DNA of 64,000 nt from an uncultured Oscillospiraceae bacterium (GTDB taxonomy: Bacteria > Bacillota > Clostridia > Oscillospirales > Ruminococcaceae): NCBI GenBank assembly GCA_934481385.1, contig CAKSPD010000006.1:1-64000 (forward strand). Direction: 5' to 3'. Positions 17,312 to 23,830 of the stretch are shown piece by piece. Made by a program: the position numbers and the translations under genes. Positions within the stretch are counted from its first letter, which is position 1. Every line of letters starts with the position of its first letter. Under the pieces are notes generated by a model that did not search any database, was not told where the DNA came from, and saw only the letters and a program-made list of their open reading frames with translations.

Positions 17312-17844
17312 AAGCATATAAAATTGCACTTGGAGGTATAATTTCCGCACTCTGCCTGCTTACTATGTTTATGACAGGTATTTTTCCGGCACTTTCAATA
17401 CTTCTGCCGATGATTTCAGGAATTTTCATGATGATTATGGTATCTGAAATAAATATAAACTGGGCATTCCTGACATATATTTCAGTAAGCCTGCTTTCAC
17501 TTATGCTTACATCTGACAAGGAATCTGTGATGATTTTTATAACATTTTTCGGGCATTATCCGATAACACGTTTTCTTATAAACAGAATAAATTCAAAGGC
17601 TTTAAAAGCCGTGCTGAAATTTTCGCTGTTCAACATATGTATAATGATTTTCTTTCTTTTCACTACCTATGTACTGAAACTTACGGCATTTCTTGAAGAA
17701 ATAAATGAATTCGGAACATATGGAATACCTGCAATTCTTGTTTTTGTAAATATAATATTTGTTCTGTATGATTATAATCTCAGCATATTCTATGAACTTT
17801 ATAATAAAAAGCTTAAACCGTTTCTTAAGGGTAACAATGCTTGA
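17308..17844 (+). CDS. Polytopic membrane protein, possibly ECF-substrate-component-like
   Basis: The 178-residue, highly hydrophobic protein has about five predicted membrane helices. The N-terminal stretch KIALGGIISALCLLTMFMTGIFP and the short periplasmic loops recall substrate-binding subunits of ECF transporters, but no diagnostic motif is clear. It could equally be an unassigned family. It is translationally coupled to the upstream SDR gene (ATGA), and its stop codon overlaps the -35 box of the DAHP synthase promoter. Confidence 0.6.
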   Translation: MKAYKIALGGIISALCLLTMFMTGIFPALSILLPMISGIFMMIMVSEININWAFLTYISVSLLSLMLTSDKESVMIFITFFGHYPITRFLINRINSKALKAVLKFSLFNICIMIFFLFTTYVLKLTAFLEEINEFGTYGIPAILVFVNIIFVLYDYNLSIFYELYNKKLKPFLKGNNA

Positions 17845-17869
17845 CAGTGTTATTTCAGAATGTTATAAT
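17841..17869 (+). promoter_or_regulatory. Consensus promoter of DAHP synthase gene
   Basis: TTGACA (17841-17846), 17 bp, TATAAT (17864-17869), with an extended TG. The TTGACA contains the TGA stop of the preceding gene. Confidence 0.9.
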
Positions 17870-17901
17870 AAGGTGTAAAAATATTAAAAGGAGTCTTTTT
17901 T

Positions 17902-18930
17902 ATGGGAATGACATTCAACAGACAGCTCCCCGAACCGCAGATAATCAAGGAGCTTTACCCTGTTTCAGAGGAAATCAAAAATATAAAATCTGCCCGTGAT
18001 GAAGAAATAAAAAAGGTTTTTACCGATGAATCTGATAAATTTCTGCTTATAATAGGCCCTTGTTCTGCTGATAAGGACGAGCCTGTTATGGATTATGTAC
18101 ATCGTCTTGCAGAAGTGCAGGAAAATGTAAAGGATAAAATTCTTATTATTCCAAGAATTTATACAAATAAGCCGAGAACTACCGGTGAAGGCTATAAAGG
18201 AATGGTTCATCAGCCTGACCCTACTAAAAACGAAGATATGCTTCAGGGCGTTATAAAAGTAAGACAGCTCCATATGAAAGCTATTGCCGAAACAAAACTC
18301 ACATGTGCTGATGAAATGCTTTATCCTGAAAATTACAGATATGTTTCTGATTTGCTTTCATATGTAGCAGTAGGAGCAAGGTCTGTTGAAGACCAGCAAC
18401 ACAGACTTACCGCAAGCGGAATGGACGTTCCCGCAGGTATGAAAAATCCAACATCAGGCGATTTATCTGTAATGCTCAATTCAATAAAAGCAGCTCAGGC
18501 AAGCCATACATTTCTTTATGGTGGCTGGGAAGTCCGTACAGACGGAAATCCGTATGCTCATGCTATTCTGCGTGGTGCTACAAACAAGCATGGACAGAAT
18601 ATTTCAAACTACCACTATGAAGATTTAATGCTTCTCTTTGAACTCTATTCACAGAAAAATCTTAAAAATATGGCCGTCATAATTGATACAAACCACTCAA
18701 ATTCAGGTAAAAAATATCTTGAACAGATAAGAATAAGCAACGAAGTTCTTCACAGTATGCGTCATTCAGATGATATTAAAAAATTCGTAAAAGGTCTTAT
18801 GATTGAAAGCTACATTGAGGACGGAAACCAGAAAATTGAAGAAGGTATCTACGGAAAATCCATTACAGACCCTTGTCTTGGCTGGGAAAAATCCGAAAAG
18901 CTTATTTACAATATTGCCGAACAGCTCTGA
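17902..18930 (+). CDS. aroF: 3-deoxy-7-phosphoheptulonate synthase, class I alpha
   Basis: This 342-residue enzyme condenses phosphoenolpyruvate and erythrose 4-phosphate in the first shikimate step. IGPCSADKDEPV, PRIYTNKPRTTGEGYKG, GARSVEDQQHR and TNHSNSGKK hold the substrate- and metal-binding residues of the AroF/G/H type rather than the AroA-beta/KDO8PS type. It has a full-length N-terminus with the extension used for aromatic amino acid feedback in this class. Which amino acid inhibits it cannot be read, so the symbol is generic. AAAGGAG precedes the ATG. The gene is monocistronic. Confidence 0.93.
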   Translation: MGMTFNRQLPEPQIIKELYPVSEEIKNIKSARDEEIKKVFTDESDKFLLIIGPCSADKDEPVMDYVHRLAEVQENVKDKILIIPRIYTNKPRTTGEGYKGMVHQPDPTKNEDMLQGVIKVRQLHMKAIAETKLTCADEMLYPENYRYVSDLLSYVAVGARSVEDQQHRLTASGMDVPAGMKNPTSGDLSVMLNSIKAAQASHTFLYGGWEVRTDGNPYAHAILRGATNKHGQNISNYHYEDLMLLFELYSQKNLKNMAVIIDTNHSNSGKKYLEQIRISNEVLHSMRHSDDIKKFVKGLMIESYIEDGNQKIEEGIYGKSITDPCLGWEKSEKLIYNIAEQL

Positions 18931-18940
18931 AATATCTGAA

Positions 18941-18973
18941 AAGGCGGATTTCAATAAATCCGCCTTTTTCTTT
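18941..18973 (+). terminator. Terminator of DAHP synthase gene
   Basis: AAGGCGGATTT and AAATCCGCCTT form an 11-bp stem with a 4-nt loop, followed by TTTCTTTT. Confidence 0.88.
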
Positions 18974-19016
18974 TAAGAAAAATTTGTGATAAAATGAAAA
19001 AATTTTTCAGAAACTA

Positions 19017-19045
19017 TGGACTTTAGCATAAAAATATAGTATAAT
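19017..19045 (+). promoter_or_regulatory. Promoter of foldase-like lipoprotein gene
   Basis: TGGACT, 17 bp, TATAAT (19040-19045). Confidence 0.6.
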
Positions 19046-19113
19046 GTTAAGGTATGCTGATTGCACTTTTTTAAAGTCTGCAATATTATTTTTTGTAAAC
19101 CGGAGGAATATAA

Positions 19114-20370
19114 ATGAATAAGTTCAAAAAACTGTCTGCTCTTGCTACCGCAGGAATTATGGCTGTATCTTTTGCCGGCTGTGGAGAATCCACTTCAACC
19201 GGTATGAATATTGACGGCACTGATGTGCGTGCAGGAATATTCATATTCTACACTATGAGTGCTTATTATGAAGCCTCTAATTTAATATCCGAGGACGGAA
19301 CAGATACCACTGATGTAAGCAATATCAAAAATGCACATATTGACAATGTAACTTCAAAAGAATGGATTCAGAACAAGGCTGAAGAATACTGTACACAGTT
19401 TATCGCAATAGAACGTGAATTTGATGCATTGGGCGAAGAACTTACTGATGAGGAAAATTCAGAAATAGACAAGATGCTTGAATATTATACAAGCGGTGAC
19501 GGAGGAAAATTCTACACCAAAAACGGTATAAGCTCTGAATCACTCAGGGATATAATGGAAATAGACTATAAGCGTCAGCACGTTTTCAAGCATTATTACG
19601 GATTTGGCAGTGAAAAAGGCATGAGCGAAGACGAACTCAAGGACTATTTCAATGATAACTATGCCCGTGTTGAATATGTAACAATAGACCTCAAGGATTC
19701 AGAAGGAAATATCCTCAAAGGCAACGACAAGAAGGAATTAATAAAGCTTGCACAGGAATATGCAGATGAAGTAAACAAAGAACCTACTGAACAGAAAAAG
19801 CTTTATAAAATGGACGAAATCCGTGAGGAATACAACGATTACAAGCTTGAAAAATCCGAGGAAGAAGCTGCTCTGACAGCTACAACCGAATCCGGAACTA
19901 CGACAACCACAACAACTACATCTGACCCGACAGAAACCACAACAACCACAACTACAAATCCGTTTGCAAATGAAGCTCTGGTTGAACATGTAACAGTAAC
20001 TACTGCTGAAAAAGCTGATATTTCTGTCGGTGAAACAGGTGAAACTACAACTGCTACTGAACCTAATTACGTTCCTTCAAAGAAAGCAAATGAATTTATT
20101 TTCAACGAGGCAAAAACAGGTGTGGCTTCCGTTGTAGAGGATACTGAAGCAGTTTATGTAATTCTCAAAGCAGACCTCTATGAAAGACTTACTGATGATG
20201 ACTGGTGGTCTGAAAATTATATTCTCAACCTCCAGAATCAGAAATACGGCACAGAATTCAGCGATTTCATAGATGAACTTGCAAAATCCTATACCGTTAA
20301 AAGAAATGAAAAAGCATTCAAGAGATATGAACCATTCTCACTCGATTATGAACAGGAATCAAATAAATAA
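19114..20370 (+). CDS. PrsA/SurA-like lipoprotein with Thr-rich insertion
   Basis: The 418-residue lipoprotein has its signal peptide ending at Cys23 (SFAGC). The next 200 residues (EYCTQFIAIEREFDALGEEL, MSEDELKDYFNDNYARVEYV) look like the helical chaperone domain of SurA/PrsA foldases. Where PrsA has its parvulin isomerase, this protein has an insert with runs of seven or eight threonines. A further 80-residue segment then ends in FSDFIDELAKSYTVKRNEKA. It may be a foldase without isomerase activity. The start is supported by GGAGGA upstream. It is monocistronic, with its own promoter and terminator. Confidence 0.6.
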   Translation: MNKFKKLSALATAGIMAVSFAGCGESTSTGMNIDGTDVRAGIFIFYTMSAYYEASNLISEDGTDTTDVSNIKNAHIDNVTSKEWIQNKAEEYCTQFIAIEREFDALGEELTDEENSEIDKMLEYYTSGDGGKFYTKNGISSESLRDIMEIDYKRQHVFKHYYGFGSEKGMSEDELKDYFNDNYARVEYVTIDLKDSEGNILKGNDKKELIKLAQEYADEVNKEPTEQKKLYKMDEIREEYNDYKLEKSEEEAALTATTESGTTTTTTTTSDPTETTTTTTTNPFANEALVEHVTVTTAEKADISVGETGETTTATEPNYVPSKKANEFIFNEAKTGVASVVEDTEAVYVILKADLYERLTDDDWWSENYILNLQNQKYGTEFSDFIDELAKSYTVKRNEKAFKRYEPFSLDYEQESNK

Positions 20371-20373
20371 AGA

Positions 20374-20403
20374 AAAGGGCAGTTTATAATAACTGCCCTT
20401 TTA
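20374..20403. terminator. Bidirectional terminator, foldase-like / membrane protein
   Basis: AAAGGGCAGTT and AACTGCCCTTT form an 11-bp stem with a 6-nt loop. T residues follow on the plus strand; the minus side is T-rich. Confidence 0.85.
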
Positions 20404-20409
20404 ATATAA

Positions 20410-21594
20410 TCAGAAAATTTCAAGCTTTTTATGTTCAGTATCAAAATAGTCATCAAGAACAGCAACATAATATCTGAAACATATCTGACCATTAAATGTC
20501 ATAACATCTCCTTTTTCAGCAACGCCAAGCATTCCGAGCTGTTCATCAGTGAGCTGATTAAGAACAACTGAATCATCTTTTTCAATGTATAAATCTGAAA
20601 GCAGAGAAGAATCAAGATTTTTAAGATAAATTTTTTCACCGCTTTTTGCATTAGCTGATTTAAGAAATTCCTCATCATCAGAAGTTGCATAATAGCCTTT
20701 TCCATCTCTTGCAAGATTAAAATGTTCAAGCTGTTGAGCATCAAGTTCATCAAGGTATATTTCAGTTCTTGTATTCTGTTCAATACCAAGGAACTGATAA
20801 TCCTCAAAACTTAAATCAGTAAGCATAAGTTTTTCATCATATGTATATCCGAGAGATTCGAGCTGTTCCTCACTGAGATGCAGAACAATATGGTCAGAAA
20901 TCTTATTAAGCTGTTCTGTGATTTCCTGACGTGTCTGTTCAGACCATTCCACTTTTATATCCTTTGTGAGAGGACGTTCAAGATACACAATGCGGTCAAA
21001 ATTATTTATTCTGAATGTCATAAATAACTTCGGGAGTGATATATCAGCAGTATTCGGTTCAACATAAACAGCAGTACTTCCGTTTGAACTGTCCGTAGTA
21101 TTCACAACGGAATATCTGTATATTCCTGAAGGAGAAACGCCTGATTCAATAGTTTCTGTTTTGTTTGCAGTAATAAAGAAAGATGTAACAAGAAAATATC
21201 CGAGCGAACCGAATATATAAAACAGAAGTATTATAGTTCCGAGAGTAGTTTTAACGCCCTCACCTGCACCGGAAAACAAAAAGATTATCATACCGGTAGC
21301 AAGAAAAGGTATTATAAGTTTCCATTCCCCAAAATAGAAAAGCACAACGGGTAGCATTGCGGGTATTATGATAAAGCTTGAAATGCGTGTGATGAGCTGT
21401 TTTCGGGTATACAGCATAGCAACAAGAAACAAAGCAGACAATACCGAAATAAGCAGACACATAGAATTTGGAGAACTTATCTCAACAGTATAGAAAAGTG
21501 AACAGTAACACAAAAAGCAAGCACCAAGAGCATAAACGGCACTGAAAAGTGACATAACTCTTTTAAACCATATATTTGAAAGTATATCCTTCAT
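20410..21594 (-). CDS. Membrane protein with C-terminal degenerate repeats, function unknown
   Basis: I do not recognise a family for this 394-residue protein. The first 155 residues contain about five membrane helices. The rest is soluble and highly charged. From about 240 on, five loosely repeated units of 25-35 residues occur, each with a short acidic-start motif such as LSEEQLESLG, LSFEDYQFLG, LDAQQLEHF, LDSSLLSDL and LTDEQLGMLG, followed by a strand-like segment. The repeats look like a protein-interaction surface; the side of the membrane is unclear. AGGTT-type ribosome site CGGAGG precedes the ATG. It is monocistronic. Confidence 0.6.
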   Translation of the reverse strand: MKDILSNIWFKRVMSLFSAVYALGACFLCYCSLFYTVEISSPNSMCLLISVLSALFLVAMLYTRKQLITRISSFIIIPAMLPVVLFYFGEWKLIIPFLATGMIIFLFSGAGEGVKTTLGTIILLFYIFGSLGYFLVTSFFITANKTETIESGVSPSGIYRYSVVNTTDSSNGSTAVYVEPNTADISLPKLFMTFRINNFDRIVYLERPLTKDIKVEWSEQTRQEITEQLNKISDHIVLHLSEEQLESLGYTYDEKLMLTDLSFEDYQFLGIEQNTRTEIYLDELDAQQLEHFNLARDGKGYYATSDDEEFLKSANAKSGEKIYLKNLDSSLLSDLYIEKDDSVVLNQLTDEQLGMLGVAEKGDVMTFNGQICFRYYVAVLDDYFDTEHKKLEIF

Positions 21595-21630
21595 TTTAAC
21601 CTCCGAAAATAAAAAATCGTTACTTAAACT

Positions 21631-21659
21631 ATTATAGCATTTTTATTTCAATCTTACAA
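21631..21659 (-). promoter_or_regulatory. Promoter of the repeat-bearing membrane protein gene
   Basis: On the minus strand TTGTAA (21654-21659), 17 bp, TATAAT (21631-21636), with an extended TG. Confidence 0.7.
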
Positions 21660-21686
21660 GCATTTTTTGAAATTTTTCCATAAATA

Positions 21687-21715
21687 TTTACTTTTTATAA
21701 AATTCAGCGTATAAT
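21687..21715 (+). promoter_or_regulatory. Promoter of the VanZ-like gene
   Basis: TTTACT, 17 bp, TATAAT (21710-21715). It is divergent from the promoter of the preceding leftward gene. Confidence 0.65.
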
Positions 21716-21748
21716 ATATTAGTAATTTTTTTTGAAAGGAGAATTTCT

Positions 21749-22174
21749 ATGAAAGGTATAAAGCCAAGACAGATTATTTTTGCAGTTCTTTCAATAGTCT
21801 GTATGATAATCATTTTCAGATTTTCAGCAGACAATGCGGAGGAATCAACTGAAAAGAGTGATTTTTTTGTAAATATCCTTGAAAGTTTACCGATAGCTTT
21901 AAGGAACAATCTATCATTCATAATAAGAAAAACCGCACATTTCAGCATATATGCCCTGCTTGGATTTCTTATATCGGGGATATTTTTCAAAAAGGAAATA
22001 TTTTATACACTGTCAGTCTGTTTTCTGTATGCCTGCACAGATGAAATTCATCAGTATTTTGTTGCCGGAAGGTCATGTCGCTTTCAGGACGTAATGATTG
22101 ATACAGCAGGTTCATTCTTCGGAATACTTATTTTTATATTAATAATGAAGCTGTTAAACAGAAAGGGTGCATAA
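21749..22174 (+). CDS. VanZ family membrane protein
   Basis: The 141-residue protein has four membrane helices and the VanZ signature: RKTAHFSIYALLGFL, then ACTDEIHQYFVAGRSCRFQDVMIDTAGSFFG. VanZ gives low-level teicoplanin resistance in enterococci, but most homologues are of unknown role in Gram-positive envelopes. AAAGGAGA lies seven bases before the ATG. The stop codon lies in the loop of its terminator. Confidence 0.88.
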   Translation: MKGIKPRQIIFAVLSIVCMIIIFRFSADNAEESTEKSDFFVNILESLPIALRNNLSFIIRKTAHFSIYALLGFLISGIFFKKEIFYTLSVCFLYACTDEIHQYFVAGRSCRFQDVMIDTAGSFFGILIFILIMKLLNRKGA

Positions 22175-22188
22175 TGCACCCTTTTTTT
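22162..22188 (+). terminator. Terminator overlapping the VanZ-like stop codon
   Basis: AAAGGGTGC and GCACCCTTT pair around ATAAT, followed by seven T residues. The TAA stop is inside the loop. The T-run also overlaps the end of the leftward spoVM frame. Confidence 0.87.
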
Positions 22189-22270
22189 ACTGCTTTTCAC
22201 TTTTTATTCCGAAAATAAGTCTGAGAACTCCTGAAAGAACTTTAGGACTTTTTATAACTACAATTTTCAT
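22187..22270 (-). CDS. spoVM: SpoVM-like morphogenetic peptide, 27 residues
   Basis: This tiny reading frame encodes an amphipathic peptide that aligns without gaps to the 26-residue Bacillus subtilis SpoVM. Shared are Met1, Lys2, Ile6, Lys7, Pro9, Lys10, Leu12, Gly14, Arg17 and Gly21. Pro9 is the residue needed for curvature sensing in the family. SpoVM anchors SpoIVA to the forespore outer membrane when coat assembly starts. GGGGAG lies six bases before the ATG. The gene lies directly after thiN, exactly its place in Bacillus subtilis. It is far below usual gene-finder limits. Identity rests on motif and synteny together. Confidence 0.85.
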   Translation of the reverse strand: MKIVVIKSPKVLSGVLRLIFGIKSEKQ

Positions 22271-22276
22271 ATGTAA

Positions 22277-22319
22277 CTCCCCTTTCATACTTTTATTATA
22301 TTCCAAAGTATGAAAAGGG
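22277..22319 (-). promoter_or_regulatory. Hairpin that could mask the spoVM ribosome binding site
   Basis: Between thiN and spoVM, CCCTTTTCATACTTT pairs with AAAGTATGAAAGGG with one bulged base around an 11-nt loop. The 3' arm includes the GGG of the spoVM Shine-Dalgarno sequence, so pairing would hide it. No T-run follows, so it is not a normal terminator. CATACTTT in the 5' arm also resembles a SigE -10 box, but no matching -35 is seen. Confidence 0.55.
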
Positions 22320-22322
22320 TTC

Positions 22323-22946
22323 TTATTTTTTTGAAAAAATAATCAGTGCATATCCGCCCGATACTTCAAGTGTTGCCCTGAGCGATGTAATTTCATTGCT
22401 TACACCTAAAGGAAAGCCTGATGTAAGGTAATAATTTTCAAGCGGATACTTTACTCCTGAAAGCTCTCTTATAAATACTTTATCAGTAAGCGAAAATACA
22501 GAAAAATATTCTGAATCATTTTTCAAATACTGGCACATACTTTTTTCTCCCTGTACCAAAGCACGATTCAATCCGTCATCTATAACTGCCCTGACATTTC
22601 TTTCAGCACAGTATTTAAGAGTCTGAATATTTGCAACAGTATGGTCAAGTCTGCCTGAAAGTCCGCCGTATATTTTTATATTTCCTGCTCCGTTTTCTAT
22701 TGCATATTTAACACACATCATTGTATCCGTATCGTCCTTTTCAGGAGAGGTTTTTATAACTTTGCAATCCGGATTTATTTCACCTTCAAATGAATCAAAA
22801 TCACCTATTACTATATCCGGAACAATTTCCAGTTTTTCACAGTGATACAAACCGCTGTCAGCACAGATTATTCTGCTATATTTATATAATTTAACAACAG
22901 AATAATCAAAGATTTCTCCGCCTGAAAATATAACAAAATTATTCAT
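22323..22946 (-). CDS. thiN: Thiamine pyrophosphokinase
   Basis: This 207-residue enzyme transfers pyrophosphate from ATP to thiamine. The acidic motif IGDFDSF, KDDTDTMMCVKYA and GGLSGRLDHTVANIQTL are the family's metal, ATP and thiamine contacts, followed by the beta-barrel domain with SLTDKVFIRELSGVKYPLENY. It overlaps rsgA by four bases (ATGA). The rpe gene that separates the two in Bacillus subtilis is missing. Confidence 0.94.
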   Translation of the reverse strand: MNNFVIFSGGEIFDYSVVKLYKYSRIICADSGLYHCEKLEIVPDIVIGDFDSFEGEINPDCKVIKTSPEKDDTDTMMCVKYAIENGAGNIKIYGGLSGRLDHTVANIQTLKYCAERNVRAVIDDGLNRALVQGEKSMCQYLKNDSEYFSVFSLTDKVFIRELSGVKYPLENYYLTSGFPLGVSNEITSLRATLEVSGGYALIIFSKK

Positions 22947-23830
22947 TTAAGCTCCCATTCTTTAAGTTTTTTAGCTTCCTCATACATAACGCAGTAACTA
23001 TCATGACGGCTTTTGCTTATCTGACCGTTTTTCACAGCCTCTATAACCTTACAGCCCTTTTCGCAGGTATGCGAACAGTCTTTGAACTGACAATAATCAG
23101 TAAATTCTGAAAATTCCGTAAAACATTCCGCAAGATTTTCTTTTCTTATAACATCATATTTGTTTGTTTCAAACGTAGAAAATCCGGGAGTATCTGCAAT
23201 ATAGCCACCCTGTTCAAGCTTGTATAATTCAGCATGGCGTGTGGTATGTTTGCCTCTGCCAAGCTTTTCGCTTATTTCGCCTGTTTTAATATTAAGTGAA
23301 CTGTCAACAGCATTTAAAAGAGTAGATTTTCCTGCTCCTGAATTTCCGACAAAAGTGCTTATTTTTCCTGCAAGGATTTCCCTTATTTTTTCTATTGAGG
23401 ATTCATCTGAATAATCTGCAACAATAACCTGTATATCAGTATTCTTATAAATATCATAAACAGGTCTGTAATCGCTAATATCAGTTTTTGAAATCACTAT
23501 AACGGGAGTAATATTCTTATATACTGATATTGCTATAAACTTATCAAGCAAAAGGAAATTCGGTGCAGGTCTGCATGTTGAAACAACAAAAACAATCTGG
23601 TCAAGATTTGCAAGAGGAGGTCTTATTATACTGTTTTTGCGTGGATTTATTTCAGTTATGACATTATTTTCAATAGTAACATAATCTCCTGCAACAGGAG
23701 AGATATTTCTGTTTCTGAAAATACCTCTTGCCTTACATTCAATAATTAAACCGTCAGGGGACTCTGACGTATAGAGTCCCCCTATTGATTTTATTATAAG
23801 TGCGTTTTCAATTTTATTCGAGCCAGTCAT
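22943..23830 (-). CDS. rsgA: Small-subunit ribosome assembly GTPase RsgA
   Basis: This 295-residue circularly permuted GTPase matures the 30S subunit. It has an OB-fold N-terminus (GIFRNRNISPVAGDYV), then G4 (SKTD), G1 (GNSGAGKSTLLNAV), the permuted switch GRGKHTTRHAELY and G3 (DTPGF), and a C-terminal zinc site with Cys in CQFKDCSHTCEKGC. The start at 23830 overlaps the end of prkC by 17 bases. In-frame ATGs upstream (to 23851) are possible because the ribosome site is weak. Confidence 0.93.
   Translation of the reverse strand: MTGSNKIENALIIKSIGGLYTSESPDGLIIECKARGIFRNRNISPVAGDYVTIENNVITEINPRKNSIIRPPLANLDQIVFVVSTCRPAPNFLLLDKFIAISVYKNITPVIVISKTDISDYRPVYDIYKNTDIQVIVADYSDESSIEKIREILAGKISTFVGNSGAGKSTLLNAVDSSLNIKTGEISEKLGRGKHTTRHAELYKLEQGGYIADTPGFSTFETNKYDVIRKENLAECFTEFSEFTDYCQFKDCSHTCEKGCKVIEAVKNGQISKSRHDSYCVMYEEAKKLKEWELK

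Noticed and set aside
22277..22319. Hairpin after thiN as an ordinary terminator
   Set aside because: The 3' arm is followed by the spoVM ribosome site and not by T residues.
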